Position numbers and translations under genes: made by a program. The notes beneath the pieces were generated by a model that worked only from the letters and a program-made list of their open reading frames with translations, did no database searches and had not been told where the DNA came from. DNA of 64,000 bases from an uncultured Prevotella sp. (lineage in GTDB: Bacteria; Bacteroidota; Bacteroidia; Bacteroidales; Bacteroidaceae), in assembly GCA_934272845.1 (NCBI GenBank), contig CAKQSF010000009.1, positions 6,035-70,034 of the forward strand. Direction: 5' to 3'. This document shows positions 27,814 through 36,485 of the stretch, in pieces (within the stretch, counting starts at the first letter, position 1; the number at the start of each line of letters is the position of its first letter).

Positions 27814-28764
27814 TTAAAGGTATTTTAGGCGAGTATAAACATTAAACAAGATATATTTTATATTCCAATGCCATGGCAATGGAAAACGTTTCATCTGTTG
27901 AAGTGCCTCAATCATTTCTCTTTCAAACTTCTTTTCGTGGCTCTGTTGCATCATCGTGCGTAGCATATCTACCACAATATAGTCCATTTTGTATGCCATG
28001 CACTTACGATATTCTTTATTTCCTGCGGAAAAAGCATCAAGATTTCTCAGTACCTCCAATATATCTCGTAACTTACGCTGCTGCTTTCCTCTGTCCGTTG
28101 TGGTCGTAATGCTTTCTTCTCTCACTATGCGCACATACCAAGGTAGCCTCAAAGCAAGGAAAGATGACGCCAACGCGAATATTCTTACGCTGAAGTCCTC
28201 GTCCTCATGATACACTCCAGGCATGAAGTGCATCCCCCTTGCCTCAATAAACTCCCTTCGATACAAATACGAACACGCACTGGGAAACAGGTTTCTTCCA
28301 CGCATAAATTCCCTCGCAGGGGCATACACCTTATCATATATAGGCACATATCTGCGATAAGGACGTCGTTTTCCGTCTGGTTCTTGCTGTATAATGTCAA
28401 TGCCTACGATGTCTATTCTACCTTCTTTCAATACCGTTAACAGTTCCTCCGTATCGCAATGCGCATCTAATTCATCATCCGCATCAACAAAACAGGCATA
28501 CCTTCCCCTCGCCAATTCCAACGCATAGTTGCGTGAAACACTCAGTCCTTTGTTCTCTTGTGTCAGTATCTGTAAATCTGGATGATGCTTCTTGCACTGT
28601 TCCGCCACATCTGCAGTGGCGTCCGTTGAACCATCGTTCACCACAATAACCTCCCTGTCGTGCCCTTTAAGGTCAAGACTGTACACGCTGTCCACGCACG
28701 CTTTCAGGTATGGAGCAGCGTTATATGCAGGTATTATGAACGAAATAAGAATCTCAGACATCAA
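27814..28764 (-). CDS. Glycosyltransferase family 2
   Basis: GT-A fold: SFIIPAYNAAPYLKACVDSV, EVIVVNDGSTDAT, TQENKGLSVSRNYALELARG and the DxD region CFVDADDELD. 316 aa. Its start overlaps the upstream gene's end by 4 bp, indicating translational coupling. It is similar in layout to the following family 2 gene, so the two may be old duplicates. Substrate unknown. Confidence 0.9.
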   Translation of the reverse strand: MMSEILISFIIPAYNAAPYLKACVDSVYSLDLKGHDREVIVVNDGSTDATADVAEQCKKHHPDLQILTQENKGLSVSRNYALELARGRYACFVDADDELDAHCDTEELLTVLKEGRIDIVGIDIIQQEPDGKRRPYRRYVPIYDKVYAPAREFMRGRNLFPSACSYLYRREFIEARGMHFMPGVYHEDEDFSVRIFALASSFLALRLPWYVRIVREESITTTTDRGKQQRKLRDILEVLRNLDAFSAGNKEYRKCMAYKMDYIVVDMLRTMMQQSHEKKFEREMIEALQQMKRFPLPWHWNIKYILFNVYTRLKYL

Positions 28765-29651
28765 TATTTAGTACAGAGGTAGCCCAGTTTGTAGAATGAA
28801 AAAATATTTAAGTTTGGCGTAATACCAAGCAAATTGTGACGCATAACAGGGCGCATGATACGGAAAAGCAGTGCTACGAGCCACTTAATATGATACTTCT
28901 TTGCCGTTAATACCGCTCTGCCTACCCCCGTATATATCATCATTCGTCTTCCCAAAGCAGCCAATGTACGCATAGCGGCCTCTGTCTTGGCAAGGAATAC
29001 TTCATTATTTTCCAGTCCACGGTGTAACAAAGGGTTGTCTATATGCAATATTTTTATGCCGTAACGTTTTAACACCACGCCATACAATGCATCCTCAAAG
29101 CCATATTCTTTGCAGTGTTCATCAAACGGCAGTCGCCTTGCCACATCTCCTTTTACACACAGGTTGAATGCCGTCACGTGCTGATACGGATGGCTTGAGC
29201 GTTCTTCCGCTGAGCGATGTCTGTCTGCAGCCTTCTCATAACGGTAGCGCAGCGATACCTCAGGTCGTGGCATTCTCGTGGCATGATGCAGTCCTCCCAT
29301 TATGACCTGTGCGTCATTAGCCTGTTCTATGGCATCAAGCAGACGCCAAATGAACAATGGTGAGTCTACAGCCGCATCGCTGTCAAGGAACAATAGCCAT
29401 TCGCCTTTCGCCTCACCTATAAGGAAATTGCGTATAGCAGCACGTCCTACGTTCTTTTCTCGCTTAATATATCTACATCCAGGGAGTTCATTTATTCTCA
29501 GATTCGCTATCACGCTTACCTGGTCACGGCTTCCGTCGTCTGCCACTATTACCTCATACTGTACCCTTGCTACCATCAACTGCCTTTGCAATTCCGCAAC
29601 GAGCGTAAAGCATTTATAGTCATGTGTTGGTATTAGTACTGACAGTTTCAT
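28761..29651 (-). CDS. Glycosyltransferase family 2 with C-terminal extension
   Basis: GT-A core with KLSVLIPTHDYKCFTLVAEL, EVIVADDGSRDQ, KREKNVGRAAIRNFLIGEAK and LLFLDSDAAVDS (DxD). The galactosyltransferase-like second half contains DEHCKEYGFEDALYGVVLK (acidic catalytic-base region). A hydrophobic C-terminal stretch (WLVALLFRIM) may associate with the membrane. 296 aa, with 4-bp overlaps at both ends within the operon. Confidence 0.88.
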   Translation of the reverse strand: MKLSVLIPTHDYKCFTLVAELQRQLMVARVQYEVIVADDGSRDQVSVIANLRINELPGCRYIKREKNVGRAAIRNFLIGEAKGEWLLFLDSDAAVDSPLFIWRLLDAIEQANDAQVIMGGLHHATRMPRPEVSLRYRYEKAADRHRSAEERSSHPYQHVTAFNLCVKGDVARRLPFDEHCKEYGFEDALYGVVLKRYGIKILHIDNPLLHRGLENNEVFLAKTEAAMRTLAALGRRMMIYTGVGRAVLTAKKYHIKWLVALLFRIMRPVMRHNLLGITPNLNIFSFYKLGYLCTKY

Positions 29652-30520
29652 ACGGCACCTCCTATCTGGTTCATCACGTCTTGGTTCACTCTGCGGCGCT
29701 CATCGTCCTTTATCCACCCCCATTTGTTGAAATAAAGGATAATGTTGACAATGTGTATGCGCAGCAATCTCAGGCTTTTTCTTGAACCCCGTGTAAAAGT
29801 ATGGTAAATTGAAGTACAGGGATAATATAGCGTTTTGTACTTCTGGTGCATTCTTCTTGTCATGTCTATGTCCTCGGCATACATGAAGAACTGCTCGTCA
29901 AAGAGTCCTACCTCGTCCAGTGCCGACATTCTCATGAACATAAAACAGCCTGACAGGTATGGAGCATTGAGTATTTTAGAGAATCCTGATTGCTTCAACT
30001 CAAAGCGAGTGTTACGTCTGTTTATCAAGAACTGTGGCAAACAGAAACGTCCTAACAAGTCGAGTGGCGCAGGAAGCATCTTCGCCAGTCGCTGTATGTC
30101 ACCGTTAGGATAGAGCACCTTGGGCATCATCTGACCCACGTCCTCATGCTTTTCCATGTAGTCTATGAGTTTTGGTAGTACCTCTGGGCCAAACCATACG
30201 TCTGGATTGACTACAAGGTGGTACTTACTACCCTGTTTCTTCGCTTCTCTCAGCGCCACATTGTGTCCACCGCCATATCCATTATTCTCATGAGGCAGGT
30301 ACACCAACTGGAAACCGTTTTCCACTTTCTGACGCAATTCTGGCTCACCCTTTAACACACGTTTGCCAAAGAGTTGTAGTTCCGCCTTTAGGTCAAGCAT
30401 AGAGTCGGAATGGTCTACTATATAAATAGTCTGTACTGGCGAAGCGAAAAGGCTACGCAGCACAGGTTCAAAGTCTAAAAGATGATGGTTATATGTTACT
30501 ATCGAGGCTGTTATAGTCAT
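29648..30520 (-). CDS. Glycosyltransferase family 2, rhamnosyltransferase (WbbL)-like
   Basis: GT-A fold: TITASIVTYNHHLLDFEPVL, VDHSDS, HENNGYGGGHNVALREAKK and NPDVWFG (DxD variant). The later YLSGCFMFMRMSALDEVGLF with EDIDMTRRMHQK is the signature of WbbL/RfbN-type rhamnosyltransferases. 290 aa. First gene of the glycosyltransferase run; 62 bp separate it from the fur-like gene upstream, so the regulator may be co-transcribed. Rhamnose as donor is inferred. Confidence 0.87.
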   Translation of the reverse strand: MTITASIVTYNHHLLDFEPVLRSLFASPVQTIYIVDHSDSMLDLKAELQLFGKRVLKGEPELRQKVENGFQLVYLPHENNGYGGGHNVALREAKKQGSKYHLVVNPDVWFGPEVLPKLIDYMEKHEDVGQMMPKVLYPNGDIQRLAKMLPAPLDLLGRFCLPQFLINRRNTRFELKQSGFSKILNAPYLSGCFMFMRMSALDEVGLFDEQFFMYAEDIDMTRRMHQKYKTLYYPCTSIYHTFTRGSRKSLRLLRIHIVNIILYFNKWGWIKDDERRRVNQDVMNQIGGAV

Positions 30521-30582
30521 TGGTTTGGTTATTGCCAGCCGTGCATTTTTTGTGGTACACGACTACATTCGCCCGTTCCGCA

Positions 30583-30996
30583 TTATTTTCCAGAACAGTT
30601 AGGACACACGCCCTTCATTATGTATTCCACCTCAGCAGTAACAAATCCCTGCGGAAGTGTCACCACAGGTATGATATAGTCTTCAAGGCAATAGGTTCTG
30701 CCACATACCGTACACGTAAAATGCACGTGGTTAAGATGATGATTTGACTCACATCGACATACACAATATTTATGTTGTCCTGTTCCGTCATCTATCACAT
30801 GCAACAGATGATGGTCAACGAAAAGACGTAAAGCGCGAAAGATACTAGACCTGTCCATCATTGGCATCCATCTCTCCATGTCGGCGAGAGAAAACGTCTC
30901 TGACTGACCTTGCGCCTCCATCCATACGAGAATGCGCACCGCTGTTGGCTTTATGCCATGACGTTCCAGATGTTCCGCTACCTCGTTTTCCGTCAT
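30583..30996 (-). CDS. Fur-family metalloregulator
   Basis: Small cytoplasmic repressor (137 aa). It has an N-terminal winged helix (LERHGIKPTAVRILVWMEAQ, then SLADMERWMPMMDRSSIFRA) and a metal-binding C-terminal domain with HHLNHVHFTCTVCGRTYCLE and the terminal CPNC, i.e. two CxxC pairs for structural zinc. Whether it senses Fe, Zn or peroxide cannot be told. The start follows a TAACTTTG box on the minus strand (31058-31051). Confidence 0.9.
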   Translation of the reverse strand: MTENEVAEHLERHGIKPTAVRILVWMEAQGQSETFSLADMERWMPMMDRSSIFRALRLFVDHHLLHVIDDGTGQHKYCVCRCESNHHLNHVHFTCTVCGRTYCLEDYIIPVVTLPQGFVTAEVEYIMKGVCPNCSGK

Positions 30997-31050
30997 TTCC
31001 TATTTTGTTTGTACTATTTACTGTTTAGGTGGGTACTCCACTTGTGACTA

Positions 31051-31058
31051 CAAAGTTA
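31051..31058 (-). promoter_or_regulatory. -7 box for the Fur-family gene
   Basis: The complement reads TAACTTTG (TAnnTTTG), 55 bp upstream of the ATG. It probably also drives the glycosyltransferase run. Confidence 0.55.
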
Positions 31059-31123
31059 CTCATTTTTTTTCAAATACCATTACTTTATTATATTTTTTGT
31101 ATAAAAGGTGGTTGTTTTTTATA

Positions 31124-31972
31124 TCACATGGTTATCTCCATGATGTATGCTTTGCCTGCTTCGAACCTCACTGCTTTGCTGAGATTTACCGTCTGAGTGG
31201 TGCCATTCGCCGATACTTCAAGGGCATACATCTGTCTTAACATACCTTCACCGTCTGGTATTACGTTTGCTTCGAAATACGGATTGGCGGCTGTTGGCGG
31301 CATCATCGTTACCTTTCCGTTGGGCTTTCCCTGCGGTGTTATCACGCCATCGCTTATGGTACATGAGGTGTAACTGTCTCTTAGCCTCACCTGTGCGCCT
31401 GTTAAATCTACTTTACTGTTGCCACCAGCAGTCAATTTCACTCTCACCTTAGCCAACTGGTGTACGAATCTTAGACTTACAGCGTCTCTCTTCTTCGGAT
31501 AATAAGTGTATTCTTCCTGCTCTGCCTTCATCACGTATGCCAGGCTTTCTGACTGGTCGCAGATGTCTACTGTGTTTTCCGTAGTCGGATTATTGATAAT
31601 ATTAGAATACCAAGCGTTAACAACATATCGTCCTGTCTTTCCCCATAACACCTGCGGTTCATAACTTCTCACGCTGCCGTTAGCGTTTAGTTCACACGCC
31701 ATCTCTGTTGTTTCTTCTTCCGATAACGACGTTATCGCTACGCATATTTTGTCGCCAGCAGTCCACGCACTGCCTACTGCGGTGCCGTCATCACTGTCTG
31801 TTACACGTGTTTTCATCGTGTAATCTTCGAATTCATTACGCACCGCGGTAATGCGCACTGGCAAAACGCTTTCGGAAGACGATGCCTTCTCTGCCTCATC
31901 TTGTGTGCACGAAAATATCGACAACACAAAGAATAGCAGTGCATAGGTTATGTTAACAGGTTGTTTCTGCAT
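31124..31972 (-). CDS. Fimbrillin-family (Mfa-like) lipoprotein
   Basis: Surface lipoprotein. The signal has a lipobox SIFSC (Cys22). The body shows fimbrillin-family features: TRVTDSDDGTAVGSAWTAGD, KICVAITSL, the VSLRFVHQLAKVRVKL strand, and the C-terminal VRFEAGKAYIMEITM, typical of Mfa-like/FimA-type folds. 282 aa. It follows the fimbrillin-hydrolase fusion gene with a hairpin between them. It may be a fimbrial subunit or an outer-membrane anchored carbohydrate-binding-like protein; no assembly partners are adjacent. Confidence 0.82.
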   Translation of the reverse strand: MQKQPVNITYALLFFVLSIFSCTQDEAEKASSSESVLPVRITAVRNEFEDYTMKTRVTDSDDGTAVGSAWTAGDKICVAITSLSEEETTEMACELNANGSVRSYEPQVLWGKTGRYVVNAWYSNIINNPTTENTVDICDQSESLAYVMKAEQEEYTYYPKKRDAVSLRFVHQLAKVRVKLTAGGNSKVDLTGAQVRLRDSYTSCTISDGVITPQGKPNGKVTMMPPTAANPYFEANVIPDGEGMLRQMYALEVSANGTTQTVNLSKAVRFEAGKAYIMEITM

Positions 31973-31992
31973 ATTCAGTTATATAAATAAGG

Positions 31993-32025
31993 TGCAGGCT
32001 ACGGCTATTATGTCCGTAGCCTGCA
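31993..32025 (-). terminator. Hairpin after the fusion gene
   Basis: 12-bp perfect stem TGCAGGCTACGG / CCGTAGCCTGCA with a 9-nt loop, 39 bp past the stop of the fusion gene and 21 bp before the fimbrillin start. It may attenuate transcription into the fimbrillin gene. Confidence 0.75.
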
Positions 32026-32063
32026 AGAAATAATAGTTATTTACAATACAGAGAGAATTCTTC

Positions 32064-34064
32064 TTACTGTACATTGAACTCAAATGGTTTTACACCGTAG
32101 TACTCACGAAGCAGATAGAGCGTAAGTTTCTTCTGCGTTAGGTCGTATATTGATGTCCATTGCGTGTGGGAAGTAGGGTCTGAAATTTTAGGTGCCTGTG
32201 ACACTTTATCAAGCAGGTGCAGCGTTTCGGCATTGGTAAGACTGAAGTTCTTGTCCCATAACGTGTACTCCATGTCCTCGTATCTCTGTTTGCCATGGTC
32301 TGAATTGATGCCGTAAGGGGTATTCTTCATATAGTCGGATACGTAGAAGTTGGTTACGTAACGATAGCGGTCATTACCTGTCAGCACGTCTATCTTCCAC
32401 GGATTGCCACTGATGTCATCGTTCTCGCTAACATATTCCACAATGGCATACTTGCCCTTGGCGTCTGCCATGAAGAAATGGAAACTGCCATCAGCGGGAC
32501 TTACCATGTGCATATTATAGTTATTCAGCAACGCCACAGCCTCGTCTACGTCTGATGCCTTGTCAAGCAGCATGCGCATTGCCACAGACATATAGATGTT
32601 TGGCTTGCTTGCCTCGGTCTGTTTTGTTGGATTACCGTCCAGATGCAGCACTCCGAGGGCGAAACCGTCTTCGTTCACTCCGTCCATAAAGGCGTAAGGT
32701 GCAGCCATAAGCATTGAGAGGTCGGTCTTGCCGTCTCGATAGAAGCCTTTATTCATGCCTATCCAGTAACCGTCTACTACTGATACTGACTTCTTGCCGC
32801 CAGCAGGTGCTGTCTTCACCACTATGGCAGCGATGGCTGTCTCCTTGCCTTCTGTGTCCTTATGACAGAAGTCGTAGTTACGTCCCATAACATAATTGCC
32901 TGTCGCTGTCTCTGTAGCGGCAAAGGCACTACAACCTGCGTCTATGCTCATCTCGCGGAGGTTAGAGGTTCTTACGTCGTAAAGGTTTGCTGCAACAAAT
33001 CCTTGCAGTCCTGCCAGACTGGTAAACTGTGCCTGCAGGGCATCTTCTAGTTTATAGTCGGCAGTATAGTCCATCTCGTATATTCTGCCTTGCTTGCCCT
33101 CAAGGTCCTTGAGAGAGTAAAGCATATCGAGTTTGCTCTTGTCGGTAATGTACTTTGCTGGGTTATAGCCATTGGTGTTTCCTAACACCAATTCGCCTGG
33201 TTCCCAACCTACGATACTAAGACCTCCGAGGGTTACCTTGTCTTTTCCTACCACCAGTCGCAGTTCTGTTATCTTTCCCTTTTCATACTGTAGGTCGCGA
33301 GGGTGGGTGTAGACGTAGTCCTTTCCTTCTATCTCTATCTTGAGGGTGGTAATGCCGTCTTGCGGTATCATCATTGACTGATACTGGAAATTCGGTCCTG
33401 TGCAACTCAGAGTGATGTCTTCTCTGTCGGAAGTTGCAGTGGCCGTCTGTGTAAAATAGTTTATCTCACCGCCTTTTGCCACGTTGCACAGTTTCACGCT
33501 TGTCACCTGTGGCGTTGCTCCACCCCACTGGTTATTGTACGTAAGATTAACGATGATACGCGACATTACGTGCTCGAAGGCAAGGTTTACGGGGTCTGCA
33601 GATGATGTTATGCCTGTTCCGTTGTAGGCAATGAGCACGTCGCTCGTCTCGTTGTCATTTGGATCAATGGTGTGTGGCACCTTGGTAAGGTCGGCTACTG
33701 GCGTGGCGTTGTGTGGATAAACACCTAAGAAGTAATGTTTCTCCACAGGATTTTTCCACAGCATCTGCGTCTCTGGCACCCAACTGCCTGCGGTGTAGGT
33801 GTTGACTATATTGTCCACCACGAGGTCTTCCCTCGCTGGCGCAGTGACACTTGCTCCTGCCCATGCGTAGACACTAACCTTGTCACCTTCTATAAAAATT
33901 GAATGGCCATCGTTAGGGTCTTGACCTACGCGCGTAAGTTCATGAATGTCGGTAGAAATAGTAAAGGTCTTAGCACTCTCACCCTGCGTTGCTTCATCGC
34001 AAGAACAACCAAAGAGTGACATCGTTGCGGCTAAGAATAGCATTCGGTAAACGTTCTTTGTCAT
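32064..34064 (-). CDS. Lipoprotein fusing a fimbrillin-like domain to a choloylglycine-hydrolase-like (Ntn) domain
   Basis: The start at 34064 (MTKNVYRM) places the lipobox LFGC at Cys20; the upstream in-frame ATG at 34106 is followed by a poly-Asn run and is less likely. Residues ~30-290 look like an Mfa/fimbrillin domain (GDKVSVYAWAG, LAFEHVMSRIIVNLTY, YEKGKITELRLVV). From about residue 375 the sequence switches to a linear-amide C-N hydrolase: GCSAFAATETATGNYVMGRN (candidate nucleophile Cys378), YDFCHKDTEG, then MDGVNEDGFALGVL. Such enzymes need an N-terminal Cys, so an internal cleavage before Cys378 is implied. Substrate (bile-salt, N-acyl amide or other) is unknown. Promoter and 19-bp direct repeats lie upstream. 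Confidence 0.82.
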   Translation of the reverse strand: MTKNVYRMLFLAATMSLFGCSCDEATQGESAKTFTISTDIHELTRVGQDPNDGHSIFIEGDKVSVYAWAGASVTAPAREDLVVDNIVNTYTAGSWVPETQMLWKNPVEKHYFLGVYPHNATPVADLTKVPHTIDPNDNETSDVLIAYNGTGITSSADPVNLAFEHVMSRIIVNLTYNNQWGGATPQVTSVKLCNVAKGGEINYFTQTATATSDREDITLSCTGPNFQYQSMMIPQDGITTLKIEIEGKDYVYTHPRDLQYEKGKITELRLVVGKDKVTLGGLSIVGWEPGELVLGNTNGYNPAKYITDKSKLDMLYSLKDLEGKQGRIYEMDYTADYKLEDALQAQFTSLAGLQGFVAANLYDVRTSNLREMSIDAGCSAFAATETATGNYVMGRNYDFCHKDTEGKETAIAAIVVKTAPAGGKKSVSVVDGYWIGMNKGFYRDGKTDLSMLMAAPYAFMDGVNEDGFALGVLHLDGNPTKQTEASKPNIYMSVAMRMLLDKASDVDEAVALLNNYNMHMVSPADGSFHFFMADAKGKYAIVEYVSENDDISGNPWKIDVLTGNDRYRYVTNFYVSDYMKNTPYGINSDHGKQRYEDMEYTLWDKNFSLTNAETLHLLDKVSQAPKISDPTSHTQWTSIYDLTQKKLTLYLLREYYGVKPFEFNVQ

Positions 34065-34131
34065 AGTTTTAGTGTTATTATTGTTATTGTTTTGAATTAT
34101 TTGCACCCGTGAAAAACATATTTTCGTAGTG

Positions 34132-34139
34132 CAAAACTA
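34132..34139 (-). promoter_or_regulatory. -7 box for the fusion gene
   Basis: The complement reads TAGTTTTG (TAnnTTTG), 67 bp upstream of the ATG at 34064. Confidence 0.5.
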
Positions 34140-34230
34140 ACAATATTTTTTTTTCATTACAACACTAAACACTTCATCTACAACAACTTTTGAGGATAGA
34201 ACGTTGTATTTGCCGTTACAGCAAATGTCT

Positions 34231-34268
34231 CTTTTGTTGATAGAGCAAACTTTTGTTGATAGAGCAAA
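34231..34268. promoter_or_regulatory. Two 19-bp direct repeats, candidate AraC operator
   Basis: CTTTTGTTGATAGAGCAAA occurs twice in direct repeat (34231 and 34250), with a weaker GCAAATG-containing half before it. The site is about 95-130 bp upstream of the fusion gene's -7 box and abuts the end of the AraC-type gene. Direct repeats about two helical turns apart suit AraC-family dimers. Inferred. Confidence 0.5.
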
Positions 34269-34270
34269 AT

Positions 34271-35377
34271 CTATCTTCTCCATTTTGAGGGTGACGTACC
34301 CTCTTTCTCGGTAAATATCTTAGTAAAATAACTTAGCGACAAAAACCCTGATGCTTCAGACACCTCTGCCACTGTCATCTTCGGCGTTTTGCAGAGCAGT
34401 TGTTTAGCGTACTCTATGCGGTGGCTGGCTATCCACTCACGAAACGACATTTGGTAGGTCTTTTTTATATAAGAGGAGAGATAAGTGCGGTTGGTGCCTA
34501 AGGTCACGGCAAGGTCTTCTATGGTCAGTCCCGGAGTGGTGAAGCCGTTACCTTCTAACCAGCCTTTCATGTTTTTCTCTATCGTAATATGGTAGGCAGG
34601 AGCGTTGTTTGCTGAAGGGGCACCTTCCTCTGTGGTATCACTTGCCTCCTCTACAGGGGCTGTCTCTAATATGCTCTCCACCTGTTCGTAGAAGAGCAGG
34701 TAGTTCATGTATGAACAATAGATGTACACATAGAACGGTATGGAGGAGAGTACCCAGAGAAAGACGTATTCATCGGGCAAGAAGGTGAGCAGTCCGCAAC
34801 TCACTCCGTATATCAATGCCCACCAAGTAAGGATAGACATCCAGCGTATGTAGGCACCGATATCCTCAGAATGGCTGTCATCAAACAACCGTACAGCACG
34901 GTGATAGGTAACTATCACCATACGCGAAAGGTAGATACCATATGCCATAAGCCACACCGCCATGAGCAAAAGACCCATTTTTTGCCACACTCCATCGGGC
35001 AGAATGACGAAGACAAGGCTTGCAAGGACGGTGAAGAGCAGCCAGTGAAGAGTCTTACGTATTACCCTGCGACGTGTAAGATAGCATCGATCGAGCAGTA
35101 TCATGAAGGCTGACGAAAACAACCAATAGTCAAGGAAATAGGTTGAAAGGTTCATCAGTATGGCGGCATCGGGATCATCCTGGCGCAGGCCGAAGAACAG
35201 GTGTACGGAGTAGTTGGCTGCCAACACCAGTATTGCACAACCCGTCAAGCGGCGCGAACGAAGATATCCACCAAAGATTGGCTTCTCTGGTACACGGGCA
35301 ACAAGGAAATAAATAGCGAAGAATAGCATTAATACTAATGCCACACCAAGTGAATAGTTATATAGGGTACAGTCCAT
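34271..35377 (-). CDS. Membrane-anchored AraC-family transcriptional regulator
   Basis: N-terminal ~225 residues hold about six or seven hydrophobic spans (LGVALVLMLFFAIYFLVARV, TVLASLVFVILP, WALIYGVSCGLLTFL). A linker rich in Glu/Ala (about 240-265) leads to a C-terminal AraC HTH domain (about 270-368: LTIEDLAVTLGTNRTYLSSY, AEVSEASGFLSLSYFTKIF, GTSPSKWRR). Anchoring the DNA-binding domain in the inner membrane suggests sensing of an envelope or lipid signal. It is transcribed in the same direction as the fimbrillin-hydrolase gene just downstream, which it probably controls (inference). Confidence 0.87.
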   Translation of the reverse strand: MDCTLYNYSLGVALVLMLFFAIYFLVARVPEKPIFGGYLRSRRLTGCAILVLAANYSVHLFFGLRQDDPDAAILMNLSTYFLDYWLFSSAFMILLDRCYLTRRRVIRKTLHWLLFTVLASLVFVILPDGVWQKMGLLLMAVWLMAYGIYLSRMVIVTYHRAVRLFDDSHSEDIGAYIRWMSILTWWALIYGVSCGLLTFLPDEYVFLWVLSSIPFYVYIYCSYMNYLLFYEQVESILETAPVEEASDTTEEGAPSANNAPAYHITIEKNMKGWLEGNGFTTPGLTIEDLAVTLGTNRTYLSSYIKKTYQMSFREWIASHRIEYAKQLLCKTPKMTVAEVSEASGFLSLSYFTKIFTEKEGTSPSKWRR

Positions 35378-35470
35378 AAGTGTTCATTTTATTAGTGCAA
35401 AGGTACTCATTTCTATTAACTTTACACTCGTTTCCTTCCATAAAATTTCACAAATATTTTGCGACTTGAA

Positions 35471-35700
35471 AAATGGTAAATTTCGGAAACGTTATAAAAG
35501 TGCCCTTTTCGCATCGTAATTTGGGCCTGATTACATCGTAATTTGTACCTGATTACATTGTGATTTGGGCCTAATTACACGACAATTTGCGCCAGGCAGT
35601 TTTTACGATTCATAATGCATTGACACACTTTAGGTTACGCAGTCACAACGAGTTAATAAAGAGAAATGGTAAATTTTGGAAAAACAACTTTTCCACTCTA
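35471..35700. repeat. Composite dispersed repeat, copy 1 (includes 22-bp units, locus 2)
   Basis: Opens with AAATGGTAAATTTCGGAAAC (35471). Three exact 22-bp units follow (35513, 35535, 35557) and a partial fourth (35579), carrying GTAATTTGGGCCTGATTAC variants. It closes with a second AAATGGTAAATTTTGGAAAA (35664). The same architecture occurs at 49125-49345. Confidence 0.8.
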
Positions 35701-35744
35701 ACGTAAACAGAACAGGAAATGTTCGAGATATTGGTCATACTTCT

Positions 35745-35862
35745 ATTTTAACACTAATAACCATTAATCCAACATTAATCCAACGTTAACCTATCTCTGA
35801 TGAGATGTTTTGGTCAACAAATGCAAAAGATAAAGTATTTATGAGAGATTAATGTTACAAAA
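35745..35862. repeat. ATTAAT-rich imperfect inverted repeat
   Basis: Contains ACCATTAATCCAACATTAAT on the left and GAGAGATTAATGTTAC on the right. The words resemble the larger inverted repeat at 48091-48229, suggesting a related, more decayed element. Confidence 0.4.
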
Positions 35863-35949
35863 AAAATGCGAAGCGCAATAATTAATCTTCTTAGGGCAAC
35901 TATTCAGCGATAATTTAAGGGTGATTATATGCAAAGTACAGATAGAATT

Positions 35950-36131
35950 AGCCTGGAAGGCTATACTATGAGTAACCGTGGGCGAAGCCTACGGATTTGG
36001 CATAGTATGGAAATATCAGCCTGGAGGGCTGTACACTACCAATAATGTACAGCCTTCCAGGCTGAGAATAGGGAGAGTACCTAAAATCCGTGGGCGATGC
36101 CCACGGTTACTCATAGTATTGGCTTCCAGCC
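35950..36131. repeat. Nested palindrome: 49-bp outer arms, 19-bp inner hairpin
   Basis: The outer arms (35950-35998 and 36083-36131) share CTATGAGTAACCGTGGGC in inverted form. Between them an inner hairpin pairs TCAGCCTGGAGGGCTGTAC (36016) with its near-complement at 36047-36065. A short open frame through it is an accident of the palindrome. Function unknown; non-autonomous element or structured RNA are both possible. Confidence 0.75.
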
Positions 36132-36296
36132 AAAGAAGGTCTAACTCTTCTATGCCGAGAAAGCGTGCATATAAGTAAAGACATTAATTGACGTAACCAT
36201 TGCTGAATAGTTACTTCTTTAGGAAATAAATGTTACGAAAGAACAACACACTTGATATATCGCAATTTTCATCTATAAAAATCGTTCCCCCTTTGT

Positions 36297-36356
36297 TAAT
36301 TTTGCATAAAAACAAAAGAGGCTCGATTGTATTATTAAATATAATGTGTAACTTTG
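36297..36356 (+). promoter_or_regulatory. Tandem promoter boxes for the RND efflux operon
   Basis: TAATTTTG at 36297-36304 and TAACTTTG at 36349-36356 both fit TAnnTTTG. The second has TTG (36327-36329) 19 bp upstream, the expected -33 spacing, and gives a ~125-nt leader. Confidence 0.65.
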
Positions 36357-36485
36357 CATCCGAAAACGCAAGAAGACAAATTAGTTTTCCATAAACTAAG
36401 GGTAACAAATATCCTCGGGAAACAACCGAAAGTGGGAACATTACAAAGCAAAGATAATAAAAACAATAATAAACAGGTATAAAAA

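Noticed and set aside
35978..36178. Small plus-strand open frame
   Set aside because: It lies entirely inside the nested palindrome and has no start signals or family likeness.
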